From Klebsormidium nitens (taxonomy: Eukaryota > Streptophyta > Klebsormidiophyceae > Klebsormidiales > Klebsormidiaceae): DNA of 64,000 nt. This document shows positions 40,322-51,233 of this stretch, piece after piece. Where the stretch lies: positions 1 to 64,000 of the forward strand of contig DF237328.1 of NCBI GenBank assembly GCA_000708835.1. The letters run 5' to 3'. Each line of letters starts with the position of its first letter. Position 1 is the first letter of the stretch. Under the pieces are notes generated by a model that saw only the letters and a program-made list of their open reading frames with translations, was not told where the DNA came from and did no database searches. A program made the position numbers and the translations under genes.

Positions 40322-41018
40322 GCTGATGTCATCTGCGCCTTGCTAATGCTGCTGGTTGAGTGCTGGTTTTTCCAGAGATTTCCTTTCCCACAATCATGGT
40401 GTGGATACAACCTTTCGTGATCTTTTCATGAAAGTTCAGATGCCTCAGTCCACTTGAACCAGCTAGATGAGCTTTTAGGCAAAAGCTCCAAAAAAGTGGT
40501 CCTCAAAGGACGTCTGCCAGGAGCAATTTGGTTCCTAAAAGCTCACGTCTCAAACCGGAGCCACCCAAACGCACGTACTACTGCTGCAAAAGCCAGCTCT
40601 CTTGTTGCGTCTTCAGCTGCTCATTGAAACAAACAGTGGCGCGCCTCCAGGCTCCCCTTTCTTCTGCAATCCCTCCATAGCCACATGTAAATTGCACTAC
40701 CGTATTCAGTCTCAGACTGAGAGCTTTGCTCTGCTTGAAGTATCAACGAGAAACGTGGCGATGGGGTGACGTGAGTCAGGTAAAGAGTGGGTCAAACCGC
40801 CCATCCAACTCCACGACCTTTGAGACCGGTAAGTCGAAGATACTGACGTCATAGTTCGTCCTCGGACTCGGATCATGGATGGTAGGGTTCGTCACCAAGA
40901 ATCGGAATGTTGGGGGGTCCCCCTGCCGCTGCGCCTATTTACAGAGCTCTCCTGATTTCCGGAAACAAGCATTCCCTCAAAACTTCCACTATCAACAGAC
41001 GCGGTTCCTCTTGCAAAC
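40322..41018. promoter_or_regulatory. divergent promoter region of VPS34 and the RBR gene
   Basis: Only 697 bp lie between the two divergent start codons, so both promoters and leaders must be here. Two TGACGT-type motifs are visible near 40769 and 40843 (the core of bZIP-binding sites), but no TATA box is obvious. Confidence 0.5.
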
Positions 41019-44000
41019 ATGGGGACATTGCTCACCAACGTGGCTTCCTCTCTTGCTGTGGCTGCGACCTTGCTGGCCGCGGTGGACCTGTGCTGCCGCT
41101 ATGCAGGCGGCTTGACAGAGACGAGCGCAAGAAGGGGCGATGCGCCGAATGCTGCACATCGACGCAGGCAGACAGCGGTCAGGCATACGTGAGTGATGAG
41201 CTCCTATCTGCTTCTGAGCTTGACCATGTGCACTATCAACTGCTCATTTGAGAAGGTTAGTCTGAGAGTGGTGGACAGAAAGGGTTTGGGCAAGAGTTCT
41301 AACCTCAGCACTGTTTGCTTTGCAAAGTGGGATTAAGCTTGGACATATTTGTATCTGACTCGAATTGCTAGGGCCACGTTGTCTTTATTGCTTGTGAAAT
41401 GCAGTACACCACACTGTTTCCGGTCCAGTAGATAGGAGGCTGTGCAAAACATGTACAGTATCGTGAAGGAAGGAAAGACAGATGAAGTACTTTACCCAGT
41501 GCGCTGTACATCAACTGCACAGAAGATCAAGCAAGATCCTATTGCCTGACTTTTCTTGATCAGCTCAGAAGTGCCCCAATCAATGCTGGTTCGAGCTTTT
41601 GAAGAAGTGGCCACCAATTTACGCCCTTCGTTGTTTGCGAATTGCCTGAGAAATATAGCTCAGTGTGTACACGCACATGTTTGTTTAGCATCTATACCAA
41701 CTCCGGAAGCAATAGCATAAAATGCAGGCTCCGGACAATTGAGTCAACCAAACCCCAAGGGGTTTGAACACCTGGTGACTCTCGCCTTCAAAACCTTGAG
41801 GTTTCCAGCTTCAAGGAATGCTTATGACTGCAGAACTTACTGTCGTAGTCAACTGCAGAGAATCGTGGCCCTCAAATCTACCAAGTGATGTCAGCAATGC
41901 TGATCTCACCTTTGCTTTATCTGCAGAGGGCCCAACGACTTGGCCAACAGGTGGCAGACCTACAAGGGTATGATGTCCTCAAAGTTTGGGGTTTCAAAAG
42001 GTGCGTCATCTTAGGAAGCCAGCCCTCTGAACCATTCCAACTTTGCTGCACAAGGCTCTAAGGCATTTGTTAAGCTAGGTGCTTGCCCTGTGGCATTCCC
42101 AAGATGCTATGAAACTGCACGCAACTGTTGATCTTCAGCGCTTTTGCAGATCGTACAGTCTTGAAGTTCATTGGCAGAAATCATTCATATAGCGGACATA
42201 GGAGTGAGCTAGTGCTAGAAAAAATTGGTTGGCACAATACGCATTTGGAGAGAGTGCATGATATTGAAGCTCATTGATAAAGATCCATGGTTGTGGCCAA
42301 GTCCTTCAGCAGAGGAATGAGCTAGTGCTAGAAAGAATGCCTGACACAATACACTTCCGTACAGAGTGCATGATATGCACAGAAAAGAAGCGGCCCACGA
42401 AGTTCCGCCTTCCAACCACTCAGTGCTCCCACCAACCCGACGTCTGCATGTAAGCTCAGCTCACTCAGGGGAGCCTTTTCACGGCAAAGCAATGATTAGT
42501 CACGTCAATCCGGCTAATGGCGTGATATTTACTATTTCCTTGATATTCTGATATGTTCACACATGAGTCCCTAGCAAGTTGGCGCATTGCTCCAGATACC
42601 TGGAGTCTTTACAAAGATTCCCAGGCCACAGCATCAGTTTTGAATGGCACTTCTTTTTTTGGTTATTGACACTGCGCATGTGTGAATAGGGTCAGGTGTC
42701 CCTGTTTGTTCTTTGTGGGTTCCAGTAGGATTTCAGGGTTTCAGGGGTGTTAGGGTTTCAGGGTTTGGGGTTTTGGAGTTTTACGGCTTCTGGGTTCTAA
42801 AGGAAAATCAAACCTTCCAAGTGACTTCCACGAAGCGCCCCAAACCCTCCCCTGAAGTGCCCCTTCCTATCACCAATTTCGACGACGTCTAATTTTCGCA
42901 ATGCACAATGCCCATCGCAGGAAACCAGTTGTACTCATGTGGGCCCGAGGAAGGCCCCTTGCATTCGGAAGCAACGTACAAAAACCCCATCAGTTTGGCT
43001 TCCTCAGACTCTGACTCTGCATATTGTACCGTCATTGAAACAGACACTGCTTGCGGAATTATCTACGAGTGGAGGTCGTTGAGAAGGGACGCGTTGGGGA
43101 GCTTCTAGTGTGCCCTTCGCCAGACTGTCTGGCAAATGTTGAAGACCGAGATCTGCGAGCACTCTATCAAGCAGGTGAGTCTTGCTCGAGAAGGCAACCT
43201 AGCAGGACACTTTGCATTTCAAGAACCTGTCTTGATCTTTTAAGTTGCTTTTTTGATGTGGTATTTGAGTCTCGATTTTTCCGAGGTCGTTTCTCCTTAC
43301 CTCCTCCTCGTGCAGTGTCCTATTCACATGTACGGAGTAAGGTAGGTGCGAAAATTCTCTCTTCTGTGTTCTCCTGCGACAATACTCCCCAACAAATTTC
43401 CCCTGCTCTCCTTTTGCGTTTTGCAATCAACCATTTCAACGCCGCTGCATGCTGGCTCCGTCCCTAGTTGCAAACGTACTCAAGGGAGCGGAAGAATCAA
43501 GGAAACGGGTTCACATCGGCTGATATCGCACAAGGTCTAGGCAGTCACTTCCATCCGACGGTGTGGATTCGTGTTTTACAGAGGGGAGACTTCAGTAGTT
43601 GGGACGCAAACTTGCATTGCTCTCAACGATTGGAACCAGAGGTTGACCCTCGAATAATAGTTCGTCTCTGGATGGTTGCATCACTCGTGCTCACGGAGAC
43701 TGGCACGTTGAGGTATCCCCTCGTGGGACTGATTCTGCGTTATCGAACGTCTGTGGTCCGTACAGGTCCCATTCACCTCGTCCGCCCATCGGTCTTTTAA
43801 CGAGACTCTGCGTCACACCACACTAGACTTCGTAACCGGGCCTCCGGTTCTTCAAAGCTGCAGAAACGTCTTCGACCGGTTGCAGGCAATCCGGTGATTG
43901 CGTACCACAAGGAACGTCTCTTCGAGAGCGCGGTGGAGAAGGACCTCAATTTAAAGGAACTCTATGTTGCACCAGACTCGCTCCTTATTGCTGCCAGTAT

Positions 44001-45235
44001 CGTACAAAGCTACGAACTGTAAGCACTGCGTTTCGACCCGTTTGCAGGCTACCCGCTGAGCGCCTGCCACGAGAAACCTCCTCGAGCGCGCATTGCATAA
44101 GGACCCCAACTCCAAAGAAACTAATGTCGCACGAGATTGGTTTCTTTCTTTCTGTCAGGTTGTACGAATCGGTTTCTATGCGTTTGCAGGAGACCCGCTG
44201 ATGGCTTACCACGGAAAACGGCGCGTCGAGCGCGCGCTGGAGAAGGGAACTCAGTATCGGGGTAGATTGGTTGTTCATCGCTGCAAGATTTTCTTAAGTT
44301 GCAGGAACTAGGGAGTTCTCGTCAATCCATTCGCAGGTGCTCCGCTGGTCGCGTGTCACGAGAGACCGTTTCTTTTGAGCGTGCGCTCGAGAAAGCCCGG
44401 TGGCCCCAAACTGGCTTCTCGTTGCTGCAAGATCTCAGAAAGCTGCATAAAGTAAGCACTGCCTTTTGATCCATTTGCAGGCGACCCGGTAGTTGCCTGC
44501 GACGAGAAGGGGCTCTTCGAGCGTTTGAAGAAGAACCCAATCACAACGAAACTCTGTGTCGCACCAAATAGGCTTCTCAAATGCTGCCAAATACTCGAAG
44601 CTGCAAAACCCAGAGTATCTTTTTGAACCTTTGCAGGCGACCCGCTGATTGCCTGCCACGAGAAACGCCTCTTCGAGCGCGCGCTGGAAACGGACCCCAA
44701 TTTCCGGTGGTGTCCTCACAACGGCTGCGGCAATGGCCAGCTCATCGACGACGCTGACGAAAGCACGTTCTGGTCGTGCGTCACCTGCAACAGCCGGGTT
44801 TGCACACGTCACCGCGTCGTCTTTCACGAGGGGATGACGTGTGCCGAATACGATGCGATCGCTCCAGATTCGGACGTACAAGAAAACGGGTCTCGGAGGA
44901 AACGGAGTTGGCGCGCGTTTTTCGGCCTCGCCCCGACCGCCGCTTGGGAACTACGGAACGCAGAGACGGAAGAGCGGAAAGCGGCGGAGAAGCTCAGGAG
45001 GCGCGACGCGGCCGCGCGCGCGCGCGAGGAGGCCGCGAGCCGCGCCGCGCTCGCGCGGCTTGGCGTCAAGCGCTGTCCGAAGTGCGCGCAGGGTTTGCAG
45101 AAAAACGACGGTTGCGATCACTTTACGTGTGGGACCGCGATGGGGTGCAAGGCGCAGTTCTGCTGGCTGTGTATGGCGGACTGGGGGCCGATCGTGCGGA
45201 ACGGAAACAAGTACCACAAACGGAACTGCCGGTAA
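41019..45235 (+). CDS. RBR (RING-IBR-RING) E3 ubiquitin ligase with N-terminal membrane segment, 5 exons
   Basis: Exons: 41019-41188, 41927-42000, 42383-42449, 43044-43174, 44637-45235; 1041 nt, 346 aa, phases consistent. RBR ligases take ubiquitin from E2 onto a RING2 cysteine before passing it to the substrate. Residues 4-25 are a hydrophobic segment, suggesting a membrane anchor. RING1 is atypical: CSHQPDVCIHC and CPSPDC supply ligands, but the usual first CxxC is absent. The IBR domain includes WCPHNGCGNG and CVTCNSRVC. A basic helical insert (about 225-290) precedes RING2, whose GCDHFTC places the catalytic Cys near residue 312, followed by FCWLC. The arrangement resembles fungal and algal RBRs more than plant ARIADNE. 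The stop TAA overlaps a good donor (G|GTAAGG), so a longer spliced form is possible. Exons 1-2 rest on phase and splice sites alone and are less certain than exons 3-5. Confidence 0.86.
42194..42382 (+). repeat. duplicate of RBR exon 3 acceptor flank
   Basis: About 75 intron bases ending at the exon 3 acceptor (containing GAGCTAGTGCTAGAAA and GAGTGCATGATAT) are present twice, 113 bp apart. The upstream copy ends in TTGAAG at 42269. Confidence 0.8.
42715..42790 (+). repeat. degenerate telomere-like G/T-rich repeat in RBR intron 3
   Basis: Units of GGGTTTCA and GGGTTTTGG, with one TTAGGGTTT, recur over 75 bp. It resembles plant telomere repeat but is too degenerate and short to claim an interstitial telomere. 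Confidence 0.5.
43880..44636 (+). repeat. array of five copies of RBR exon 5 5' edge
   Basis: Exon-start positions 43886, 44048, 44191, 44337 and 44481 precede the real one at 44637 (spacing 162, 143, 146, 144, 156 bp). Each copy has a TTGCAG or TCGCAG acceptor and about 75 exon bases (parent coding GDPLIACHEKRLFERAL). Read in the RBR frame, the copies at 44048, 44191 and 44481 all run into a stop before the true exon. Confidence 0.95.
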
Positions 45236-47217
45236 GGGCGTCAAGAAGGGCCTGATCTTGTAACTTGTTCGGCTTGGCGTTACAGTCGCCTCACCGTTTA
45301 GAGGAGTGGTCGCCTCAGAAGTTTCGACTGCCATCAACATGCCCTGGATCTTCGGTCCTATCATCCTTTGCGAGTAATCAAGTCTACGCACTTGCCTTTT
45401 GGACTTCTTCCATTTGAGCCTTTCTGTACTGTACGTATGAGCATCGCGAGCTTGAAAGATGCCTCAGAACAGGGCTCGAAAGCGGCTGAATTTCATTTCG
45501 CCTGACCCTTCGTTTGCTTCGAATCATCTGCCACGGATGACGTTGCGGTCAACATCTTACTGACTTCCCACTGGTTCGCTGCACCACGTGGCTGACGTGG
45601 TCAAGGGAGTGGAAACGATCAGCGACCTTGAAACCGGCGTCTCGACTAGTAGGTCGCTGCTGCTGGCCAACACCCGACAAGGTCTACTGACATCAAAAAG
45701 AATGTCCAACTCCCTGAGTAAATCAAATGTCTTTCTGGATTTCATGTTGCAGGTGGTATGCGTGAGAGTCCTGCAACAGAGGACGACTCATGCCAGTTTC
45801 GACCTCTAGAATCCTGTCCGCTCGTGAAAAAGTCAGCGCTTTCAACCACCTTAAAAACTTGGAAGCTTCAAATGCCCAAGCCAACCAAGCTGGCAGTGTA
45901 AAGTATTCCCAATTTTCTGGGGTTCATTTAGTCTGCGCTGGCCATCCCGGCAAGAGCGTATTATAAGCGACTTGTTGTAAGCAGAACAGTCATGGTCTAT
46001 ACTAGGCAACATGTACATACGTACTTGCAAACGACTCCAACACCGGATAGCGTTTGTCGGACCTCTGGTGGCGCCACAGCGTCACTCCTTTAGTGATTTT
46101 GTAATACCTTATAAACAGTGAATTGTCTTCCCGGCCCAATTGCTTGCGGATCTTTGACAGGGAGCCCCATTAACACTGACTCAGAATCAGAATGAGCTAG
46201 AGTAGGTGCTGTGGGGAACCGACTACCGGACGTTCTTACAGATGAATACTTGTTCGGGCCGACATGCAGGTTCTACCCGCGACAGCTCATGCACCATGAC
46301 GCACTCTGATTTGCATTCCCACGTGACGTGCTCAACGCTTCGTTGAAAAGCCTAAGTATTGATCTGGCGCCTTCCCGGCACGGAATGTTGGAAACTCTGC
46401 TGCAGACTAGAGAAAAAGGCAAAGAATGAGTAATTATGAAGTGGTCACCAACGCATCGTGAACTTACCAGTTCACGAAAGCGTGCTGCAGAACGTGCCTC
46501 ACTGATCAGTAAATCATGCATGTATGCGACGCGGGTGATCGAACTAGAGCTGGCAGGCTCGATTCGTGAACTTGTCGTTAGGCGATCGCCAATTGCGCCC
46601 ACATGCGGGAAGCTCTGTATGACATCGGTTGCAGCCGAACAGGGATCAAAAGGAAGTGCCTTCAAGATGAATCTTCCCTTGATTCAATTCGCTGTGGCAC
46701 AGTGCACAAGCGTGGATCAAACCCTTAAATATCCGTGTAGACGTTGCATCAAGCGTTTGGCACGCGGCACGTCTCGCCAGCATTCAAGAAGCTGACCGTG
46801 TGCAATCGAACTGACTTCGATTGCTCTTGACGAGTTACTCTGCTTGGTTTGAAGAGCCCAGAAGCCCGCATGGTGATCGAACAAGACCATAAGATCATCG
46901 ACATACTGGATGTGACCGTTTCCACAGGTTGCGGACAATGTGAGCTGACGTCACATTGATCAAAGCGCAATATCCTCATTCGTCATCTGCTGAAGAGAAA
47001 CTTCATCGTCCTAGGATAGTCACATCAAGCTCACAAGTATCTGATCTCGCGCCTTCGTCGTTGAGGTTGCGGGTTGTGGAAGGACCGCTGATGTAAACCT
47101 CATAAGGTTCTTCGCCAAGCGACGGCAAGATATCCTTCTAGCTAGCTACCCCTTTTATTAAAATAGTAGAAGTGGGAGGGCGAGTGGGCTTCTTGTCAAC
47201 ACCTCCAGTTGCACACG
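45236..47217. other. intergenic region with one exon-like segment
   Basis: About 2 kb without an assigned gene. A segment at 45588-45745 (+) reads as conserved-looking helical protein (VKGVETISDLETGV, then LLLANTRQGLLTSKR) and is preceded by CTGCACCAC. It could be an isolated exon of an unrecognised gene. I see nothing else coding. A TTTTATTAAAAT stretch at 47153-47164 may be the promoter of the next gene. Confidence 0.35.
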
Positions 47218-47658
47218 ATGCACCCGTTTTTTGCAGGGATATGTTTCGCCAGCGGAGTGGGGGTAGCGGTCTACCTGTTTCAGGGGCCCCCGGACCAAAC
47301 CGGTTCAGAGAAAGCGCTGACTTCTCTACGACGAGATTCAAAGCTGCTGAAGTCACTTCACGAAAAGGAAGTGCTTCTGAAAAAGGAGCTAGACGCTCTG
47401 AAGGAGAAAAAGGAGTGCCGATCCGCCCTTATTCGTCACGGTCAGGCCACGCCGGAGATTCTCAAAGAACTGGGTTTTGGAGATGCTTTGGGAAAGACCA
47501 TCGAGGCAGCGGAGAAACGGCACGCTCCGGCGGCAGAAGCCGTATTCAAGCAGTGGATGCTGTTTTTAGAAGAGTTGAAGGCTTTTGCGAAGCGGTACGG
47601 TATGGCCTCAGGCTTCCGTGCTATTTGGGCGCTTGCGAAGGAGAGCATTGGCAAGTAA
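47218..47658 (+). CDS. small membrane-anchored coiled-coil protein, paralogue 1 of 3
   Basis: An intronless frame of 146 aa from the ATG at 47218. A hydrophobic segment at residues 4-18 (FFAGICFASGVGVAVYLF) is followed by a Gly/Pro linker (QGPPDQTG) and a helical, heptad-like region starting SEKALTSLRRD. The region contains LHEKEVLLKKELDALKEKK, then AEKRHAPAAEAVFKQ and a C-terminal FAKRYGM helix. I recognise no family. It belongs with the frames at 49273 and 51234, which share SE-x-AL, L-x-R, the Lys/Glu-rich coiled coil, AEKRHA, KQ and an F-x2-Y/R-x2-GM/GL end. The arrangement suggests an anchor plus a cytoplasmic or lumenal coiled-coil tail. No splice sites are needed. Confidence 0.7.
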   Translation: MHPFFAGICFASGVGVAVYLFQGPPDQTGSEKALTSLRRDSKLLKSLHEKEVLLKKELDALKEKKECRSALIRHGQATPEILKELGFGDALGKTIEAAEKRHAPAAEAVFKQWMLFLEELKAFAKRYGMASGFRAIWALAKESIGK

Positions 47659-49272
47659 TGACGCGGTAACAAACAGAATTGGACGGCGAATTGAGCGTAG
47701 AGATGCGCGTCCAGTCTCAAATGGTCTCATATATAGCCAGTACAGCAGTAGGTCAACTCGTTGTATGTAAACCAAAAGCTTTCAATAACGCAGTATCTTT
47801 AATTCGAGTGTGTAGGAGACTTACATAAAGCTACATCTCGACTTACAGTGAAAGAAACGCTTTGCTGTTTACTACGAGAGTATTTGGGCCTTTTGAGTTC
47901 TTGCCTCAACCAGTCTCGCTCTCAGGACTGGTTGCGATTTCCATCTTTTAGGCACATGCATTGCGGCATGTTACGTGCTTTTTTATCCCTTAAAGCGCCC
48001 ATGGGTACTCCACTACGGTCATATCATGTAACAAATTCGCATCATTTCAATATGGTGAAGTAGACGGTTGCATCCCTTGGTTAAGACTATGGTACTCTCA
48101 GAAACTACTTTTTACTTATTTCGTCCGTCGCTTCTGGACTGGGTATGCTTTTTCATATGCTTTGCCATCTCAGTTTATCATTGCAGAAGGGTGTTCGGAG
48201 GCGCGCAGAGTTCAAACCAGACAGATCTGCATGAGCATGAGTTGTGAACTGGTCTCGCCTGCGGGCGAGATTAGTACATTGAAAAATACGTCATTAGAGG
48301 AGACAATGACGACCTTTCAATGTTGTTCCACACGAAGCACATGCTCATGCCTTCAGTCTAGACAGTCGCATCGATCACGTTCAAAGCGTGTCACCTATAT
48401 AACCTGCAGTGTCACTTTTCAATTCCCTAATGGGTATCCATGCCTTGTGTGGTATGCGGACAGCTTCGTTCACAGCTTAACGGCAGACATTTTATCGATG
48501 TTCTTCAATCTACTCGTCATCCTTCGTCGTAGATACGACACTCATTTCGGCATTCCGGTCCGAGATTTGGCCTCGTTCATTCAAGCGCATTGAACACCCA
48601 CATAGGTCATGAAGTCAAGTCAGCCCTTGAATAGGAGGACGCCTTTTTGGCAGCAAATCATCTCAGCTTTTGATAAAGCTCACGTCGACTGTGTCTGAGC
48701 CTGGCGGGCGAATCTGCTCTAACCAATTTGGAAGGAGCGTTGCGAACAGGGAGCCATGAAACAGCCGCGAATGGTCCCATCAAAAGCCCTCGACTGTTTC
48801 ATGCGCGCGCGCTCAGATGGCACCCGCGCGCGCGCGCGAAGCCCGGTAGCGACACCACCTTGAGCGCTGACCCACCGGCCCTTGACGTGACCGGCGCTCT
48901 GCACAACTCCGCAAGTGATACGAAATCTTTGAGGCGCTATAGCGTTCCTGTCTTTTTTTGAACATCTTTCTGAAGTAGCTAGAGAAAATGCCACTGCGAC
49001 TGATAAAAGGCGCCAAGGAGGACGTGCAATTGCATTGTTGAAAGTGGATGCCTTCATATGAGCGCTCCATCAAAACGCTCTGTAAGTTTTGACCTGTTGA
49101 ATTAGCGGCAAGCGCGCAGAGAACAGGGCTGACTTACTTTTTCAACTGACGCATACAGGCGCGGACTTGAAAACACACTAAGGCCGGTCTACAACGGCCT
49201 CAAGCGGAACCAGGGCGCCGAGTAGCAAGCTTAAACGTTGTTTGGTCATATTCACTGCCCTTTCGTATAGGA
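47659..49272. other. intergenic spacer with inverted repeat and CG run
   Basis: No coding frame is convincing. A 10-bp inverted repeat CATGAAACAG / CTGTTTCATG (48755-48764 and 48794-48803) encloses a 29-nt loop, and alternating CG runs (GCGCGCGCGC) follow at 48803-48812 and 48826-48838. Both may form unusual DNA structure just upstream of the second paralogue. Confidence 0.5.
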
Positions 49273-49734
49273 ATGGCTTCTTTCCGTCGCTGCTTCTGTT
49301 CTTCGAGAGAAGAGCGTAGTACTGCAAAAGTAGCGCCGGACGTTTTGCTCTTGCCAAGCGCGCGCGCGCCGGACCAGAGGGGTTCCGAGAAAGCGCTAAG
49401 AGTTCTTCAGCGCGAGCTTAGCAAGATAAAGAAACTACTGGACGAGGAGTATGCTTTACTTAAGGAAACCATGGTTTTGAAAGCGAAGCGGGACCAGATT
49501 TCCGCTCCATTCATCAAAGGCGTGCTTACCGTAGAAGAACTAGAGGAGACACGCCTTCTAACCAAGTTGGAGAAGGCTGTCAAACGTGCGGAAAAACGGC
49601 ACGCTTGTGCGGTAAAGGCGGCTACGAAACAGGAGAACAATCTAGGAGATGGGTTCGTGGAATATATGAGGCGCTTCGGTCTAACGCAAGGTATTTTTGA
49701 CCTGGTGGAGCTTCTGCTAGAGATGAGCAACTGA
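49273..49734 (+). CDS. small coiled-coil protein, paralogue 2 of 3, anchor lost
   Basis: An intronless frame of 153 aa. The shared core starts at DQRGSEKALRVLQRELSKIK and continues through KLEKAVKRAEKRHA, ATKQ and the FVEYMRRFGL end. Unlike its two relatives it has no hydrophobic N-terminus. Residues 1-32 are instead basic and Cys-containing (MASFRRCFCSSREER), with a short LLLPSARAP link. The protein is therefore soluble, lipid-modified through the Cys pair, or the upstream anchor exon has been replaced. The ATG at 49273 is the first in frame. Function unknown. Confidence 0.68.
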   Translation: MASFRRCFCSSREERSTAKVAPDVLLLPSARAPDQRGSEKALRVLQRELSKIKKLLDEEYALLKETMVLKAKRDQISAPFIKGVLTVEELEETRLLTKLEKAVKRAEKRHACAVKAATKQENNLGDGFVEYMRRFGLTQGIFDLVELLLEMSN

Positions 49735-51233
49735 GGAGACACGTGCACGTCATATCGAGGTAAGCAAACATCTGCGACCGACAGAATTACAAAGAATTTG
49801 GAATGTTCGTGTGATGTTGTCATGTGAAGGTGGATGAAGAAAGCCCAGTACTTGCGCTATACCCGTTCCTTTTGGTAGATGCTCTTTATAAGAGCTGGTT
49901 TCGAGAATCTTGATACATTTGAAGTTTTTGAATCTTATCCCGTCTCCTTTACGTATTCTCTTGGTCATTGTTTGTCGTGAAAGTTCAGCCTATTTCCAGC
50001 ATCTAGTTCACCCAATTCAAAAAATCTGCCGCTCTCGAAGCTTTGACAAGCAGTCCCCGGCCGTAATTAAAGCCGTTCTCTTGTAGTATCGCGCGCCCTT
50101 TTGGCTTGAAAGTAGACCTCGTTTTTGCTAAAAATGCACCACTGAAACTTCCTTAAATGCGTTTCTTCGACTTCGACAGGAATCTCTCCAGAGTTCAGCT
50201 CGAGGTATGCGGCGTCCTTCAGCGGTGGAACGGACAAAAGGCCGTGCGCTTGGTTTCTTTTGACTTGCGTCTCAGCAGGTAGTGGGCCTGCTGACAAAGC
50301 GACTTGAGCGATAGAATCGAAGGATGAGCGAGGCGGCGGGTAGATCAAGAATTAACATGAGAAGAAACTTTCCGAGTATATCGACCAATGTGCTTCCGAA
50401 GAAAGATGGGCAAGATTCTTAGAGACCGAGCTCCTTTATCGTGGGAGGGCTCATAGACACCGTTTGGGCGTTGCTTAACGTTCATTCTGTGATTAAAATG
50501 AATTCTCACGCCCAAGTCGTGGCTGAGGGCAACTCCGAGAACTGATCTTGAAGTGAATGTCAATCCAATTTCGAGACAGGAAACTGCTCAAATAGGCCGT
50601 TGCGTCGGACAGCTGCCAAAAGCACCTTACGCCAAACGGTCTGTGTGTCCAGAAGCACAAGGGGTTTATATGGAGCTATTCACTTTACGCGCCCTTGAAT
50701 ATACATTCCCATTTCCAGCCAATGTTTCAATGTTCTTTGCCCGCTCTTCGAACATCCAAGTTGTACATTTTGTGAAGAATCTTATCTGCGAATCCCAGTG
50801 CGTATGCAGCATTTAGGCGTCTTCTTTCGAGACATACACGTCATTATACCCCTATGGACTGAAGCATCTCATCTACATCTTGATGCAAACCGGTAGACTG
50901 GGGAAATCAGTCAAATCATGGAGGGCGCGTGACCTCCCAATGGCCGTTTCTGAGAGGGCCCGGTCAAATCATGGTCCCAGATTCTGATTGCTGCGTAAGG
51001 TCACGTCTTGCCAAACTTGGAGTGGTGAAGCAAACTGAAACGTGAGCTGAGACTAGCGCTTCTGTGTCCTTTATCTTCATGCTCTAGCCAGCTCACAATC
51101 GCCACGGCGGCCGACCAATTTAAGTGAGCCGTGCTGGCGTAGCGGTCACAGACATGTCAGCCAAGTATACTTTGCTTAGTGATTCCCTCTCCTCCAAATA
51201 TCCCCGCTGCAACTTTGAATTCAATCCCCAAAC
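49735..51233. other. intergenic spacer, no gene seen
   Basis: This 1.5 kb separates paralogues 2 and 3. A minus-strand frame of 93 codons at 50067-50348 lacks support beyond length. I see no repeat array here. Confidence 0.5.

Noticed and set aside
42715-42790. Interstitial telomere
   Set aside because: Only one or two exact TTTAGGG-like units among degenerate G/T repeats inside an intron.
43880-44636. Regularly spaced repeats resembling a CRISPR array
   Set aside because: The repeated unit is an exon edge with a splice acceptor, units are diverged, there is no conserved short repeat with unique spacers, and the genome is eukaryotic.
46273-46795. Overlapping frames of 119-130 codons on both strands
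   Set aside because: Both strands open at once without motif support, as expected by chance at this base composition.
48162-48593. 143-codon + strand open frame between paralogues 1 and 2
   Set aside because: Rich in Ser/Cys/His with no helical or domain pattern, and no similarity to the neighbouring family.
50067-50348. 93-codon minus-strand frame ending in basic residues
   Set aside because: Some coding flavour but no start context, homology or splice partner that I can defend.
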